Origin: Laburnicola sp. R22_1
Taxonomy: Eukaryota; Ascomycota; Dothideomycetes; Pleosporales; Didymosphaeriaceae
Assembly: GCA_014281115.1 (NCBI GenBank)
Contig: JACONQ010000001.1
Coordinates: 558,001-622,000, forward strand
DNA: 64,000 nucleotides
Reading direction: 5' to 3'
The translations under genes and the position numbers were made by a program. Shown in pieces: positions 1 through 10,115 of this stretch (the first letter of the stretch is position 1; every line of letters begins with the position of its first letter). Below the pieces are notes generated by a model. It made no database searches. It saw only the letters and a program-made list of their open reading frames with translations, and was not told where the DNA came from.

Positions 1-319
1 TCGTGTCTGATGCTAGGACTCTAGACAGCTAACAACACAGTATACAAACTATATTTATAGTTTAGTTAATATAGCTAGAAATAATACCTTACATAAAGAA
101 AGCTTATAAGTATATTTCTAGTAATTATTTAACTATGTGGTGTCAAATTAACAACATGGTAGGACGACAAATGCTTTCATCTCAAATGGTGTCACAAAAA
201 AAAAGCAGAGCGCCCTGCTTATTTTTTAACTATATTTAGCTTATAGGCGCAGCTCATAGGTGCTGTGTTAACTTCAGAAGCAAGCGTCTTAGCATCGGAC
301 ACGAATTATTTCGTGGGGT
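1..319 (-). mobile_element. MITE copy A (TIR element, left edge at window start)
   Basis: Short non-coding DNA element. The first 19 bases (TCGTGTCTGATGCTAGGAC) are an inverted repeat of bases 286-304, with two mismatches. The right terminus appears to extend to about 319 (ATTATTTCGTGGGG), because that stretch is shared with the second copy near 21.4 kb. The left terminus is probably cut by the window edge. Compared with the other copy it carries about 150 bp of extra internal sequence. No coding capacity is seen, so it would need a transposase supplied elsewhere. The right end lies about five bases from the stop codon of the neighbouring DPB2 gene. The family name is unknown. Confidence 0.7.
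139..226 (+). repeat. Internal repeat segment shared with 45.76 kb
   Basis: A segment of about 85 bp containing GACAAATGCTTTCATCTCAA and a GCAGAGCGCCCTGCTTA block. It recurs with modest divergence at 45757-45838, but is absent from the shorter MITE copy at 21.4 kb. It therefore looks like an independent small repeat nested inside the MITE, or a part of a longer family member that the short copy has lost. Confidence 0.6.
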
Positions 320-323
320 GCCT

Positions 324-2714
324 CTATTCCTCCGTCCTAACAACACCCGCATTACTCCGCACATCAAACTCCACCCACCGCGCCCTCCCCTCTCTCCTCC
401 CCCGTCCATCACTCCCATCAATAGCCCCAGGATTCATAACCGTGCACCCACAATACTTAACCACGAAGGCGGGCGCCTCACTATCTGCGACCACCACACT
501 CGTCGGCAACGGATACAAGTTCAGCGCATGCGCAAAGTCCCAATGCAGCGGCCTTACACTCAACGGAAAAGGCGAAAGATGCGATTGAGAAAGGAGCGTG
601 CGCGTCAACGCACGCGCGGTAAGCGTATCCGTATCGATTTGCTCTTGGGCTTGGGCTTGCGGCGCGGGAGTAAGTTCCAGCGCGGACGGGGCGTCGAGAT
701 CCATAGAGTCTTGATCTTGTTGCTCTGGGCCGTCGTTGTCGACATCTGGTTTGTTGAAGCGGATGCTCGTCCGGTGGAGACGGCCCATGACGTCGTCTCG
801 CAAGATGGCCATTTCGCCCTTTACACCGAACCATGTCAGCCGCGAGGGATTGCTCGTCCAGATGACGTCGCCGTCTTTGCCTTTCGGTTTGCCGGAGCCC
901 CAGACTTCGGTGTTTGCTTCTTTGACGGCGCGGCGGATGCGGTTGGTGAAGAGGTCTGGGATTTTCTTGCGGGGGAGGGGTGTTGCGGCGCCGGCGGAGA
1001 AGGCGCTGGGCCAGGCGTCGTTGTCGCCTGGGACGAGGATGAGGGTGGTGTGGGCGAGGAGGCGGGGGAATTCGGAGAGTACGGAGGCGAGGGCGTCGAA
1101 GTGTTCTTTGTATTCTATGCTGCCTGCGCCGGGGACACCTGCCAGGCTGGCTTTGGAGCTGAAGTTTCCCATTAGGACGATGGCTAGGGGATATACAGGT
1201 TGAAAATCTGCGGTGGTGGGGGAGTATGTGCGGAGAAGAGTTCGGAGGGCTGATAGGGTTGAGGGGACGTCGAGGTGTAGATCTGAGGCGATGACTACGT
1301 TGTGTGCTTTATCGGGGGTGAGTAGTTTCGAGGCGATGCGGTTCATTCGTAGGCCAGTTGCGCGCTCGGAGCCTACGCCGAGGAAATCTGTCCATCCGAA
1401 TGCTGGGCCTGCTAAGCTGCTTTTTTCAGCGTCTTCTGTGCCGCCGAGCGTTGTTGATCTTCGTTCACAGGGAGGGTGACCGACGGAGAAACCGATGAAC
1501 TTTCCGCCTATCGTACCGCCGATGCCGCCCGTGCCTCCTAACGCAGAGGTCGAGCCAGTGGTGGGGTCTCCGCAATTCTCCTCGTAGCTGCCGTCTACAA
1601 GCACTATCATGCCCGGTGCAAAATAGGTGCCGTCCTCGGGTATTGGGCTAGCATGTTGTATGTCTAGCGCTATTGTGCCCGTGAGATCTGAGAGAGTGAG
1701 AGTGCCAGTCGGAGAGATGGTGAGCATGCCGAGCAGGAGATGTGTACTCCCACTTCGACCTAGAAGATTCGAGATTGGGGTAATAGTGTTGGTTTGTAAG
1801 GTAGCAATCGAACCCGTTCTGTTCAGGGTAGCTGACCGGGCAGCGGAGAAGGTAGGCGCTTGAAATGTTTCATTCCGAAGTATGCGTTGATGAACGACGT
1901 GATAGCGTTGCCGGAAGAGATCCGTCTTATGTGAGGGGTCTGGAAAGAGCGACGGCTTGGTTGTCGACCTACTACTGTTAGTGGAGGTTTCTTGTGCTAT
2001 AGGGGGGCGACCATACTTGTCGAAGTGCTTCTTCGAAACGTTGTACACCAGTTTCGGTTGCTCAAAGGCTCCAATGACTTTCATCCACTCTCGTGGATCC
2101 TTCAATAGCTCATCTTCCTCCTCGTCATCCTTCATCTCTAAACTCGACATACCAAAGCTGGTGTGAGCATCCAGAGGTGGCCTCGTTTGGGCAGCCGGTC
2201 CACCATTCATAGCTGCATCTGGTCCGAAATTGAAACTGGCTTGTCTACTCAGAGTCGAGCCGGTAGCTATCCTGCCTCCGCTCATAGACCCCTCAAGCGC
2301 CTTCAGTATGCTTTGGAGCATCTCCCCATCGCCCTCGACAATGACCTGGCCGCTACCTTTCTTCCAACTCTTAGCCACTTCCTCCAACACCTTCTCCGCT
2401 AGCCCCTCTTCTCGCCATCCCGCACCACAATGCTTCCCAATGAAACTCGCTAGTGCCGCGAGCGCCGACGAAGTGAGTGTCAGATTATGCTTTTTCGTGA
2501 ATGTGCGGAAAGCGAGCGGGCGTAATATTGCTGGTGGTAGTTCTACAGGGAGAACAGTGGCTCTAACAGGGGGTTTGAGCGATGGCGGGGCGCGTATGGC
2601 AGCTGTACGGCGGGGATTGATGGGATGAGCGGGTGTGCCAAAAGCGGGAGACGAAGAGGGTATTAAATTTTGAGGCACTGCCGATGGCTTCTCTGGCCGT
2701 CGTGTGGTCGCCAT
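324..2714 (-). CDS. DPB2: DNA polymerase epsilon subunit B
   Basis: Second subunit of DNA polymerase epsilon, the leading-strand replicase; a non-catalytic nuclear protein that ties the polymerase to the replication-initiation machinery. A single open frame of 796 aa starts at the ATG at 2712-2714. The N-terminal ~130 residues form the usual helical domain (FRTFTKKHNLTLTSSALAAL). The middle carries an OB-like region (LLGMLTISPTGTLTLSDLTG). The C-terminal half is the inactive calcineurin-like phosphoesterase fold (VVIASDLHLD, then VLMGNF and LVPGDNDAW), ending with a VMNPG motif as in other B subunits. Length agrees with fungal Dpb2. It is divergent from the histone chaperone gene with only 223 bp between start codons. 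The family assignment is firm; an absence of introns is assumed because the frame is unbroken. Confidence 0.93.
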   Translation of the reverse strand: MATTRRPEKPSAVPQNLIPSSSPAFGTPAHPINPRRTAAIRAPPSLKPPVRATVLPVELPPAILRPLAFRTFTKKHNLTLTSSALAALASFIGKHCGAGWREEGLAEKVLEEVAKSWKKGSGQVIVEGDGEMLQSILKALEGSMSGGRIATGSTLSRQASFNFGPDAAMNGGPAAQTRPPLDAHTSFGMSSLEMKDDEEEDELLKDPREWMKVIGAFEQPKLVYNVSKKHFDKYGRPPIAQETSTNSSRSTTKPSLFPDPSHKTDLFRQRYHVVHQRILRNETFQAPTFSAARSATLNRTGSIATLQTNTITPISNLLGRSGSTHLLLGMLTISPTGTLTLSDLTGTIALDIQHASPIPEDGTYFAPGMIVLVDGSYEENCGDPTTGSTSALGGTGGIGGTIGGKFIGFSVGHPPCERRSTTLGGTEDAEKSSLAGPAFGWTDFLGVGSERATGLRMNRIASKLLTPDKAHNVVIASDLHLDVPSTLSALRTLLRTYSPTTADFQPVYPLAIVLMGNFSSKASLAGVPGAGSIEYKEHFDALASVLSEFPRLLAHTTLILVPGDNDAWPSAFSAGAATPLPRKKIPDLFTNRIRRAVKEANTEVWGSGKPKGKDGDVIWTSNPSRLTWFGVKGEMAILRDDVMGRLHRTSIRFNKPDVDNDGPEQQDQDSMDLDAPSALELTPAPQAQAQEQIDTDTLTARALTRTLLSQSHLSPFPLSVRPLHWDFAHALNLYPLPTSVVVADSEAPAFVVKYCGCTVMNPGAIDGSDGRGRREGRARWVEFDVRSNAGVVRTEE

Positions 2715-2937
2715 TGTATTTCATCCGAATCGTGTATAGCGAAGCATGTATAGCGGAGTGTTGACGGCGTTAATTGATTCTCACGGCAGTCGCGTCGACG
2801 CGCCCACGCCTTCGCGTGCGCACAGACCATATACCACCACCTTTGCGCCGTCGCAACATCCATACTCACTCGCCCTCGACACCAACTTCACAATTGATAG
2901 GAACAGCATCTGAATAGATCGCCATATCACTCACACC
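2715..2937. promoter_or_regulatory. Shared divergent promoter DPB2 / NASP-like
   Basis: The 223 bp between two head-to-head start codons must hold the promoters of both genes. No clear TATA box is visible. The arrangement pairs a replication factor with a histone chaperone, both expected to be needed in S phase, so co-regulation is a reasonable inference. No specific operator was recognised. Confidence 0.45.
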
Positions 2938-4367
2938 ATGACGGACCCATCGAACGAACCCACGGCAGACACCGCCGACCTGCCGCAAACGAAAGAGAAG
3001 CTCGAGGAGCTCACCAAGTCCGCCTCGCTGCAATACTCACTCAAGAATTTCTCAGCCGCTGCCGACCACTACGCTGATGCCGTCGAGATCCAAGCCAAGC
3101 TTAATGGCGAAATGGCGCCCGAGAACGCCGAGCTCCTCTTCCTGTACGGCCGCGCACTGTACAAGGTCGCTATCGCCAAGAGCGACGTGCTAGGCTCCAA
3201 GGTCGTACAGGAGGAGAAGAAGCAGACAAAGGCTAAGAAAGCGAAGAAAGAGGTCATACAGGAGGAGACGGGCGGAGCAGCTAGCGGCGCGACAGCAGAG
3301 AAAGGAAAGGAAAACACGGTGGAGACGAAGCCGTATTTTGAGCTTACCGGCATGGAGAACTGGTCGGATTCTGAGGATGAGGACGAGGAGGAAGGTGGAG
3401 AGGCTCAGGCCGAGGAACAAGACGACTTTGGCGACTCGTTTGAAGTCTTCGAGATTGCGCGCGTGCTGTATACTAAGCAGCTGGAAGCGCTCGATGGGGC
3501 TGACAGCGCCGAGAAGGGCAAGGGCAAAGGCAAAGCAGAACTCACGCCAGAGGCTCGAGCGATCAAGGAAAAACTTGCAGACATCTATGGCTTCCTCGTC
3601 GACCTATCTTTTGAGAATGAGCGCTTCCACGATGCGATACCCGACGCGCGGACCGCTGTGTCGTTAGCGGAAGAGCTACACCCATTCGAGCACGAGAACG
3701 TGACATCGGCGCATTATACACTGTCATTAGCTCTAGAATTCGCCTCTATGGCGAAGGTCCGCGCGCAGCAGGCTGGACAAACCAAGGACGCGCCCGTAGA
3801 CGATGCCAAACAAGACGAAGCCCAACAAGAAGATGTCATCGACTGGGATCTAAGAAACGAAGCTAGCACGCACACCGAGCGTGCCATCTCCAGCCTCGAA
3901 GCGCGCCTGAAGCAGGAGGAAGCCGCGCTCTCCTCAGCGACGCTCACGCCCGAGCAGAAAAAGGAAAAAGACGATGTCATCGAGGAAAAGAAAGGCATGC
4001 TTGAAGATCTCAAAGCACGAGTACGTCGGATCCTCTCTTCCTACGAATGCATATCGCTAACAACATTCAGCTCATCGATCTCAAAGCCGACCCGACAAAG
4101 CAGCAATTCGACACCGTTGACCAGTCCGTCATGCAAGGTCTTCTAGGCGGCCTTCTGGGCGCGGACCCCGCGACGCAAAAAGCAAAGATTGCAGAGGCCA
4201 CGCAGTCTGCGAATGACATCTCTGGACTTGTCAAGACGAAAAAGAAGAAGACGGATCCTCCAGCTGCGTCTTCAGCGGCGGCCGAGGCTTCGAGCAGCAA
4301 GAGGAAGCTGGAGGTAGAGGAAGACGACGCGAACGGAAAGAGAGCAAAGACGGAAGAGATGCAGTGA
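2938..4367 (+). CDS. NASP/Hif1/Sim3-type histone chaperone (SHNi-TPR protein)
   Basis: Histone H3-H4 chaperone of the NASP family. Exons 2938-4020 and 4071-4367 are joined by a 50-nt intron (GTACGT donor, gctaac branch site, CAG acceptor) and give 459 aa in frame. The N-terminus has a TPR unit (LQYSLKNFSAAADHYADAVE), and a second TPR-like unit follows near residue 200. The first TPR region is interrupted by a lysine-rich stretch and an acidic segment around residue 140 (WSDSEDEDEEEGGEAQAEEQ), the acidic insert typical of the family. The C-terminus is rich in alanine, serine, lysine and acidic residues with a likely nuclear signal (KRKLEVEEDD...KRAK). It is divergent from DPB2. The family call is strong; which yeast orthologue it matches functionally is inferred. 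Confidence 0.88.
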
Positions 4368-4590
4368 TTGGCGTGGCTTTAATGCCCTTCTTTTCTTCTG
4401 CCCCGTAGTTTGGGTTTTCTCTGCCTGTCGCTGGGGCGTGTATTATGTTTTGCAGGCCTTCTGGATAGCAAGGGGCTCGTGGTCTTTGGGCGGATACGTC
4501 CTTCCAGGATAGGCTTTTGGACAGTTTCACGGTATACCTTAGCACGCACTCACGATTCTGCAATAAAAGAACAACGAATTTCCCATCTCA

Positions 4591-6180
4591 CTACACAAGT
4601 CTAAAAAGCCTCCCCCCAACCCGATCCCACTCATCATCCCACCTATTCTCACTCTCCCTCAACGCCCCCTCCTTCAACGTAGAAAGAACACTACCCTCAC
4701 CCCCAAACAGCTCAACAAGCTGCTGCGCCAGCTCCTCCGAGCTCTTAAACCCCTTCCCATTAACGTCCTCCTTGACCAGCTCGGGCCACGCCTCGAAATC
4801 GCCCCACCCCACGACGGGCAATCCCGCGCCAAACATATCGACTACTTTCATGGGGAGATCGACGCCCGACGAGGACGTGTGCAGCGAGACGCCGAGATCG
4901 GCGGCGGCGAGGAGGGTAGCGTAGTCCGAGGGTGTGAGCCACGCTATGCGTATGACGACGTTTTGGAGTTTATTTTCTTGGTTCAGGGCTTGGATTTTGG
5001 CGAGGTAGTGGGCTTGCAGGGGCCCTTTGCCTGTGATGATGGCGAGGATTTTGGGGAGCGAGGGGTGTGAGGTTGCGTGGGTGGAGTAGGTGGTTAGCGC
5101 GGAGAGGAGCAGGGAGAAGTCTTCGTCTGCGGTCCAGGAGGTTGGGCTGACGATGAGTTTCCAGGGGTTTTTGGATCCGGCGGATAGGTCTTGCGCGTAT
5201 TGGGCTGTTTCGGGGAGGTGGGCGAGGAAGGTTGTGCGTTCTTGGGTGGTGATGGGGCGGAAGATGGCGGCTGGGCGGTCGTGGAGGGCTTGGGCGGTTA
5301 CGCGGTAGTTTTGCTTTAGGACGCGGGCCATGGCGTGGGTGACGGTGAGGTGGTGGGCTGCGAAGCGGGAGAAGATGTTTTCGTAGAGGGCGGAGATTTT
5401 GACGAGAGGGTGGGAGGGGCCGAGTTTGAGGGCGAGGATGGAGTAGGCGAAGTTGTGCCAGTCGATGATTAGTTCGGTGTTGCGGAGGAAAGAGATGATG
5501 GTTGCCATGGCGAGGGTGGGTATTGAAGGCGGGTTCTTCAGAGTCAGTACATAGTAGGTTGGGAAATTAGGGGAAACATACTTGAACTAGCATATATCTT
5601 GCAGGCTCGGAGCCGTAGCCCAAAGCATGATACAAACCACATGTTTGCCATAGGACTTTCAGCGGAGCAAGGATAGGGAAAAGCAACTTGCTGCTTGAAC
5701 GGAGGATGGACGGCGCGGGTACTAGCGGGATGATCTGGATCAGGTCGTTTGCGGCGACATCCGGATGCACTTCAGATTCTGTATCATAGTGTAAGCTACT
5801 GCGTTTATGCAAGGCCAGACAGTCCCACCGTGGTATCCGATGAGATAGACCTTTGCGCCGTGCTTCGCGATGCTGATGGCATGGTACTGCATGCGTGGTG
5901 ACCGTCCAATGTCTCCCAAAACCAGGATGTGGGTCGTTCGACCGGCTTTGAAGTTGGCCTTCTTCTTTCCATCTCTTCCTTTTATTTCTACTTCCTCGCC
6001 TTCCTCGTTGACAGCCCGAAGAGGCTTGTCCTTGTAGGGGTCGTACTGCGGTGGTAACGTGACGAGGACGATGGTGAACAGGGTGGACAGGCCCAGGATA
6101 GCATAGAGGGCGACATCGAACCACCAGCTCGCGTTCTCGCTCAGAAAGTCGTCTCTGAATATGCTGAATAGGTTGAACAT
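4591..6180 (-). CDS. ALG1: Chitobiosyldiphosphodolichol beta-mannosyltransferase
   Basis: Adds the first mannose to dolichol-PP-GlcNAc2 on the cytosolic face of the ER, an essential step of N-glycan assembly (GT33). Three exons, 6180-5829, 5778-5582 and 5535-4591, join in frame to 497 aa. Intron 1 has an unusual GTGGGA donor but a gcttac branch site and CAG; intron 2 is GTATGT...ctgac...AAG. The N-terminus has one membrane anchor ([20 protein letters not shown]), then the Alg1 signature [17 protein letters not shown]. The C-terminal half has the nucleotide-sugar site ([20 protein letters not shown]). All expected blocks are present and in order. Its 5' end faces the zinc transporter gene across 389 bp. 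Confidence 0.93.
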
Positions 6181-6569
6181 GTTTCAACAGGTCCAATCGG
6201 AAGCGCGTCTATCCAGGATCGGAGGGGTGGTCTAACTGTCTAGGCAAAGGTCTGCTGTGGGTGAACGCCACAGCCGCGGAGTTCGGCAGCCACGAGGCGG
6301 GCAAGCGCCACTGTCTACCCATGGATCGGGAAGCTGCCAATACCCATCAGCGTCACCGAGACCCCTGAAAACGCGGCCGCAAACATTCGAGACGACTCCG
6401 ACTCGCGATCCCTCCGCCACCCCGCAATTCGCCCTTGTCTCCCCACGCCTGTCGCTCCCGTCTTCGTGGAATTGGATGCCGCGCTCTCTATCGTAAAAGT
6501 CTCGACCCACTTGCACAGGCGAACACGCTCCGACCATCTATCTTGCGACGGACCTCGAGCGCGTCACAT
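6181..6569. promoter_or_regulatory. Divergent promoter ALG1 / MSC2-like
   Basis: 389 bp between two divergent start codons. It includes CT-rich runs upstream of the zinc transporter start (cctccgccaccccgcaattc) of the kind common before fungal starts. No recognised zinc-response element or other operator was seen. Confidence 0.4.
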
Positions 6570-9500
6570 ATGGCGTCGACCTATGCCTTGCCCGTGGATT
6601 CCGCCTCGCAGGGTCTCAGCCATGGACGCTCGCGGTCGCATTATACCGCCGACCACTCGGCGTCTTGGGCTGGCCAAATGAACGGCACAACGCCCCCCCG
6701 AGCTCAGAATCAAGCGGGAGGTGCTCACCGTCACCACAGGTCCGAGATGAACGGCCAATTGTACACACAAGGACTGTCGCCTTACGGACACGAGCTCAAC
6801 GAATCGCACGACCATGCGCATAACCATTCTCGATCCACCGATTCAACGTATACGCTGAAGCCCTTCCCCAACAGGCGGCCGAAGGCGGCAGCGAGGGGCG
6901 AGTCGGACTTGGGAAGACCAGCGCTGGCAAAGGGCGCTGCGGGCAAGTCTGCCTTCTCGCCAATCCACGAGAATCCGGCGCCGCTTCCGCCATCCTCGTA
7001 AGCTCGCTCTGATTTGAGGGCGCCGGATACATGTTGACGTGTGACTAGGTCCCGGCTCGAACTGCCTGAAGCGCTCACAGCTCTCCTCATACCCCTCCCG
7101 TACGTCTTCGCGTCGTTGGCCTACTCCAGCATCGTGGCCCAGACTCGCAAGTTGCCCGCTAGCTTGGCAGACACAATTGTCGAGGCCGATGTATCCTCTT
7201 CAGGCATCACGGGCGGTGGACAACTATTCCACGCGTGCACCTTATCGTCCACAACACTGCTGCTGGTCGGGCTTATCGCAAAATTCCGTTCTAGCGCAGA
7301 CCAACCGCTTGACAGACGGAAGAACTTTGGCAGCTCAGACGGCTCAGGCGGGAGTGCGTTGATGGACGCTACTTCGTTATGGCGCATGTCTACAAATGCG
7401 CTTGGTGTATTGCTGCCCTTTTACGCAACAATGCAACTGGGTGGAGCGCGGACGGCTTTGGTTTTCCTGGTGGCAATAGCGGCTGGCTTGGGCAGTCTGG
7501 ATCAAAAACCAGGAAAACATTCACTTTGGGAGAACACACGAAAGACTTTCCGGATGAGAAAAGCAATCCTTGGTTCGCTGCTTCTCGGCGCGCTCATTGA
7601 TGCATACTGCTCTGCAAGCCTTTCTGGGGTGACGTTTGGTTACCTTGCATTGACGGCATCCATCTTCGTCTTTCCTGCGCCGCTGCCGACCGCAGGATGG
7701 TTTCTTATGACTAGCACCCAAGGCCAAAATCCCTGGAGTACTCAAACCTCGACTAGAGCAACCTTGCCGAAGCCATCCTCGCCCCTCGTAGATACGCCAC
7801 AGGACGCCATCCTCACCCTCGGCTCCGGCATTTTCTTGAGCCTCATCACTGTTCTTTACGCGTCCATCTTTTCAACGTCTCCCTCTACGTCTCGATTTGC
7901 CCTTCTTTTTTCGACCCTCTCAATTGCATCAGCGACGGCATTGATATATTTTTCACTTCCTTCGGCCTTGCGCAGCCAGAACAAGGGCGGTTTAGCTCTT
8001 GGTAGCCTTTCCGTTGCAGTGTTTGGAGCATGGGAACATCCAGGTGCATGGCATGCCTATTGTATATTTCCTTTGAGCTGCGCCCTTGTTTTTGCAGCGA
8101 CCATTTACGATACCCGAGCATCGGCGGTTCCCGCTCCATCTTCACATGGCCATTCGCAGGCCAGCCACCGGCATTCCCACTCTCATGGGCACGACCATCA
8201 TCTTCATGGAAACCAGTCCAAGGTTTCTGAATTCATAATTGCGCGCTGTACGCCTGGCTCGATCCTTCATAGCATTATGATTGAGAAAGACTCGCGCCGG
8301 ATTGCTTATTTTGGGTGGTAAGTGTGAATCCCCCTCTACCTGCAACGATTCTTCATCTGTTTAGGGTATCCGAATACCTGAATTGAACATTTGCTGATGG
8401 ATTCTAGTCTCAACCTGGGGTTCATGATGGTTCAGTTCTTCTACGGCTATGTCAGCGGATCCTTGGGTCTCATTACGGATAGTATCCACATGCTCTTCGA
8501 CTGCGCCGGACTTGCAGTTGGTTTGGCTGCCGCAGTCATGAGCAAATGGCGTCCAAATGTCGCATTTCCATATGGCTACGGCAAGGTTGACACGCTTTCT
8601 GGTTTTGCGAACGGCGTGTTCCTCTTGTAGGTTTTGGAACTTTCCATATAGAAAACCTGTTGATCTTTTTCTAGGCTTGTCAGTGTGGAAATTATATTCG
8701 ACGGGTTTGAAAGGCTGTGGGAGGGCCACGAGCTGCACAGACTCAATGAGCTCCTCATTGTCAGCGTCGTTGGTTTCTTGGTTAACATCGTGGGGCTTAC
8801 GGCCTTTGGGCATGCCCATCACGGCCACGGGCACTCGCATGACCAGTAAGTTGCTAATGGGTATTTTCTTGTAAGACTTCTGCTAACGCATGGCAGCGAT
8901 CACGGAGACCACGACCATTCCCACGGACACTCTCACGGACATTCGCACGACAATGAAAACATGCAGGGCATCTTCCTCCACATCCTTGCCGATGCACTGG
9001 GCTCCGTTGCCGTCATCATCTCCACCCTACTCACGAAATACTACGGCTGGTCTGGCTGGGACCCTATCGCATCTTGCATCATTGCAATCCTCATCTTCGC
9101 CTCTGCCATCCCTCTCGTCAAAAGCTCCGGCATGCGGCTGATGTTATCGCTGCCTGCAGACATAGAGTACGGTATTCGAAATACGCTTCAAGAGCTGAGT
9201 TCCTTGCGAGATGTAGTGGGTTACGCTGTGCCAAAGTTCTGGCTCGAAGACGAGGGCGCTGCGCACGCTGAGGTGCATGCTCACGATCATGAAAAGGCCA
9301 AATGCGACCATGATCACGATCACGGGCATTCTCGCTCGCAACCAGGGCACGATCACGGTCATGAACATTCTGCGCACGACCACGACCACTCGCATCCGCA
9401 TAATCACGTCGATCACGCGCATGATCATTCGCACCAGGACCACGACCACGATCATGACCATGACCATGCGCCTCGTGGACAAAGGATTCTCGGCGCTATG

Positions 9501-9650
9501 CACATTATCGCTTCACGAGCAGCCGACCTGGAAGACGTGCGAGAACGCACCGCGCAATTCCTCAAGGGACGAGGCATGGACGTCGTATTACACGTCGAAA
9601 GGGAGGGCGAAGGCAACTGCTGGTGTGGAGGCGGCAACAAGACGAATTAA
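6570..9650 (+). CDS. MSC2: Cation-diffusion-facilitator zinc transporter (Msc2/ZnT5-like)
   Basis: Zinc transporter of the CDF family, probably of the ER or early secretory membranes like yeast Msc2 and animal ZnT5. Five exons, 6570-6997, 7049-8317, 8408-8626, 8675-8845 and 8897-9650, join in frame to 946 aa; donors are GTAAGC, GTAAGT, GTAGGT and GTAAGT. The first ~140 residues are low-complexity. They are followed by a long multi-pass region absent from short CDF proteins, then the CDF core with SLGLITDSIHMLFDC (metal-binding HxxxD, TM2) and LHILADALGSVAVI (HxxxD, TM5). Histidine clusters occur before the core, in the TM4-TM5 loop and, most strikingly, in the C-terminal tail, where HDHDH repeats fill about 60 residues. 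The long N-terminal half supports Msc2/ZnT5 over vacuolar Zrc1. Confidence 0.9.
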
Positions 9651-10115
9651 ACCGCGCGGTCCTTCTCTCGTTCCTCAGTAGCATATTACAACGGCGTTTA
9701 TACCAGGTCTTTTCTCTTTGTCGTCAATATCTGGTTTTGTTTATATCGGGGCCGGGATGGAGTTGGCGCATTTTGTTTATAGGGACGCAGGTGCTTGAAT
9801 AAAGACGGAGCGTCCAGGCAGACTTAGCAAAGAAATATATATTAAAGGGTATGAACGGTGTACAACGGTGTTTTGCAATTGTGCTTTGTGACTGACCTTG
9901 CGCTGTTCGTGAATCGCCACAAGGAGTGTGAGCCAGCCCACGCGCAGTGAAATACGCGAGTCATTCCACTTTCGGGTCTAGCGTCACTACAAAATCCATT
10001 TTGGTACAAGCGAGCTCCATCAGGACTTCGGCCTTCACAGCATCGTCGCAACAGAGATAGTTATGAAACGATCGCTTGTAACTTGTCGACATAACTGCAT
10101 ATCAACCGTTGGGAG
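9651..10115. other. Intergenic, tandem genes
   Basis: 465 bp between the zinc transporter stop and the TFIIIC subunit start, holding the 3' UTR of one and the promoter of the other. An AT-rich patch around 9830 (agaaatatatattaaaggg) may contain the polyadenylation signal. No gene was seen. Confidence 0.4.

Noticed and set aside
318..1203. 285- and 155-codon plus-strand frames antisense to DPB2
   Set aside because: Shadows of the DPB2 reading frame; low-complexity translation.
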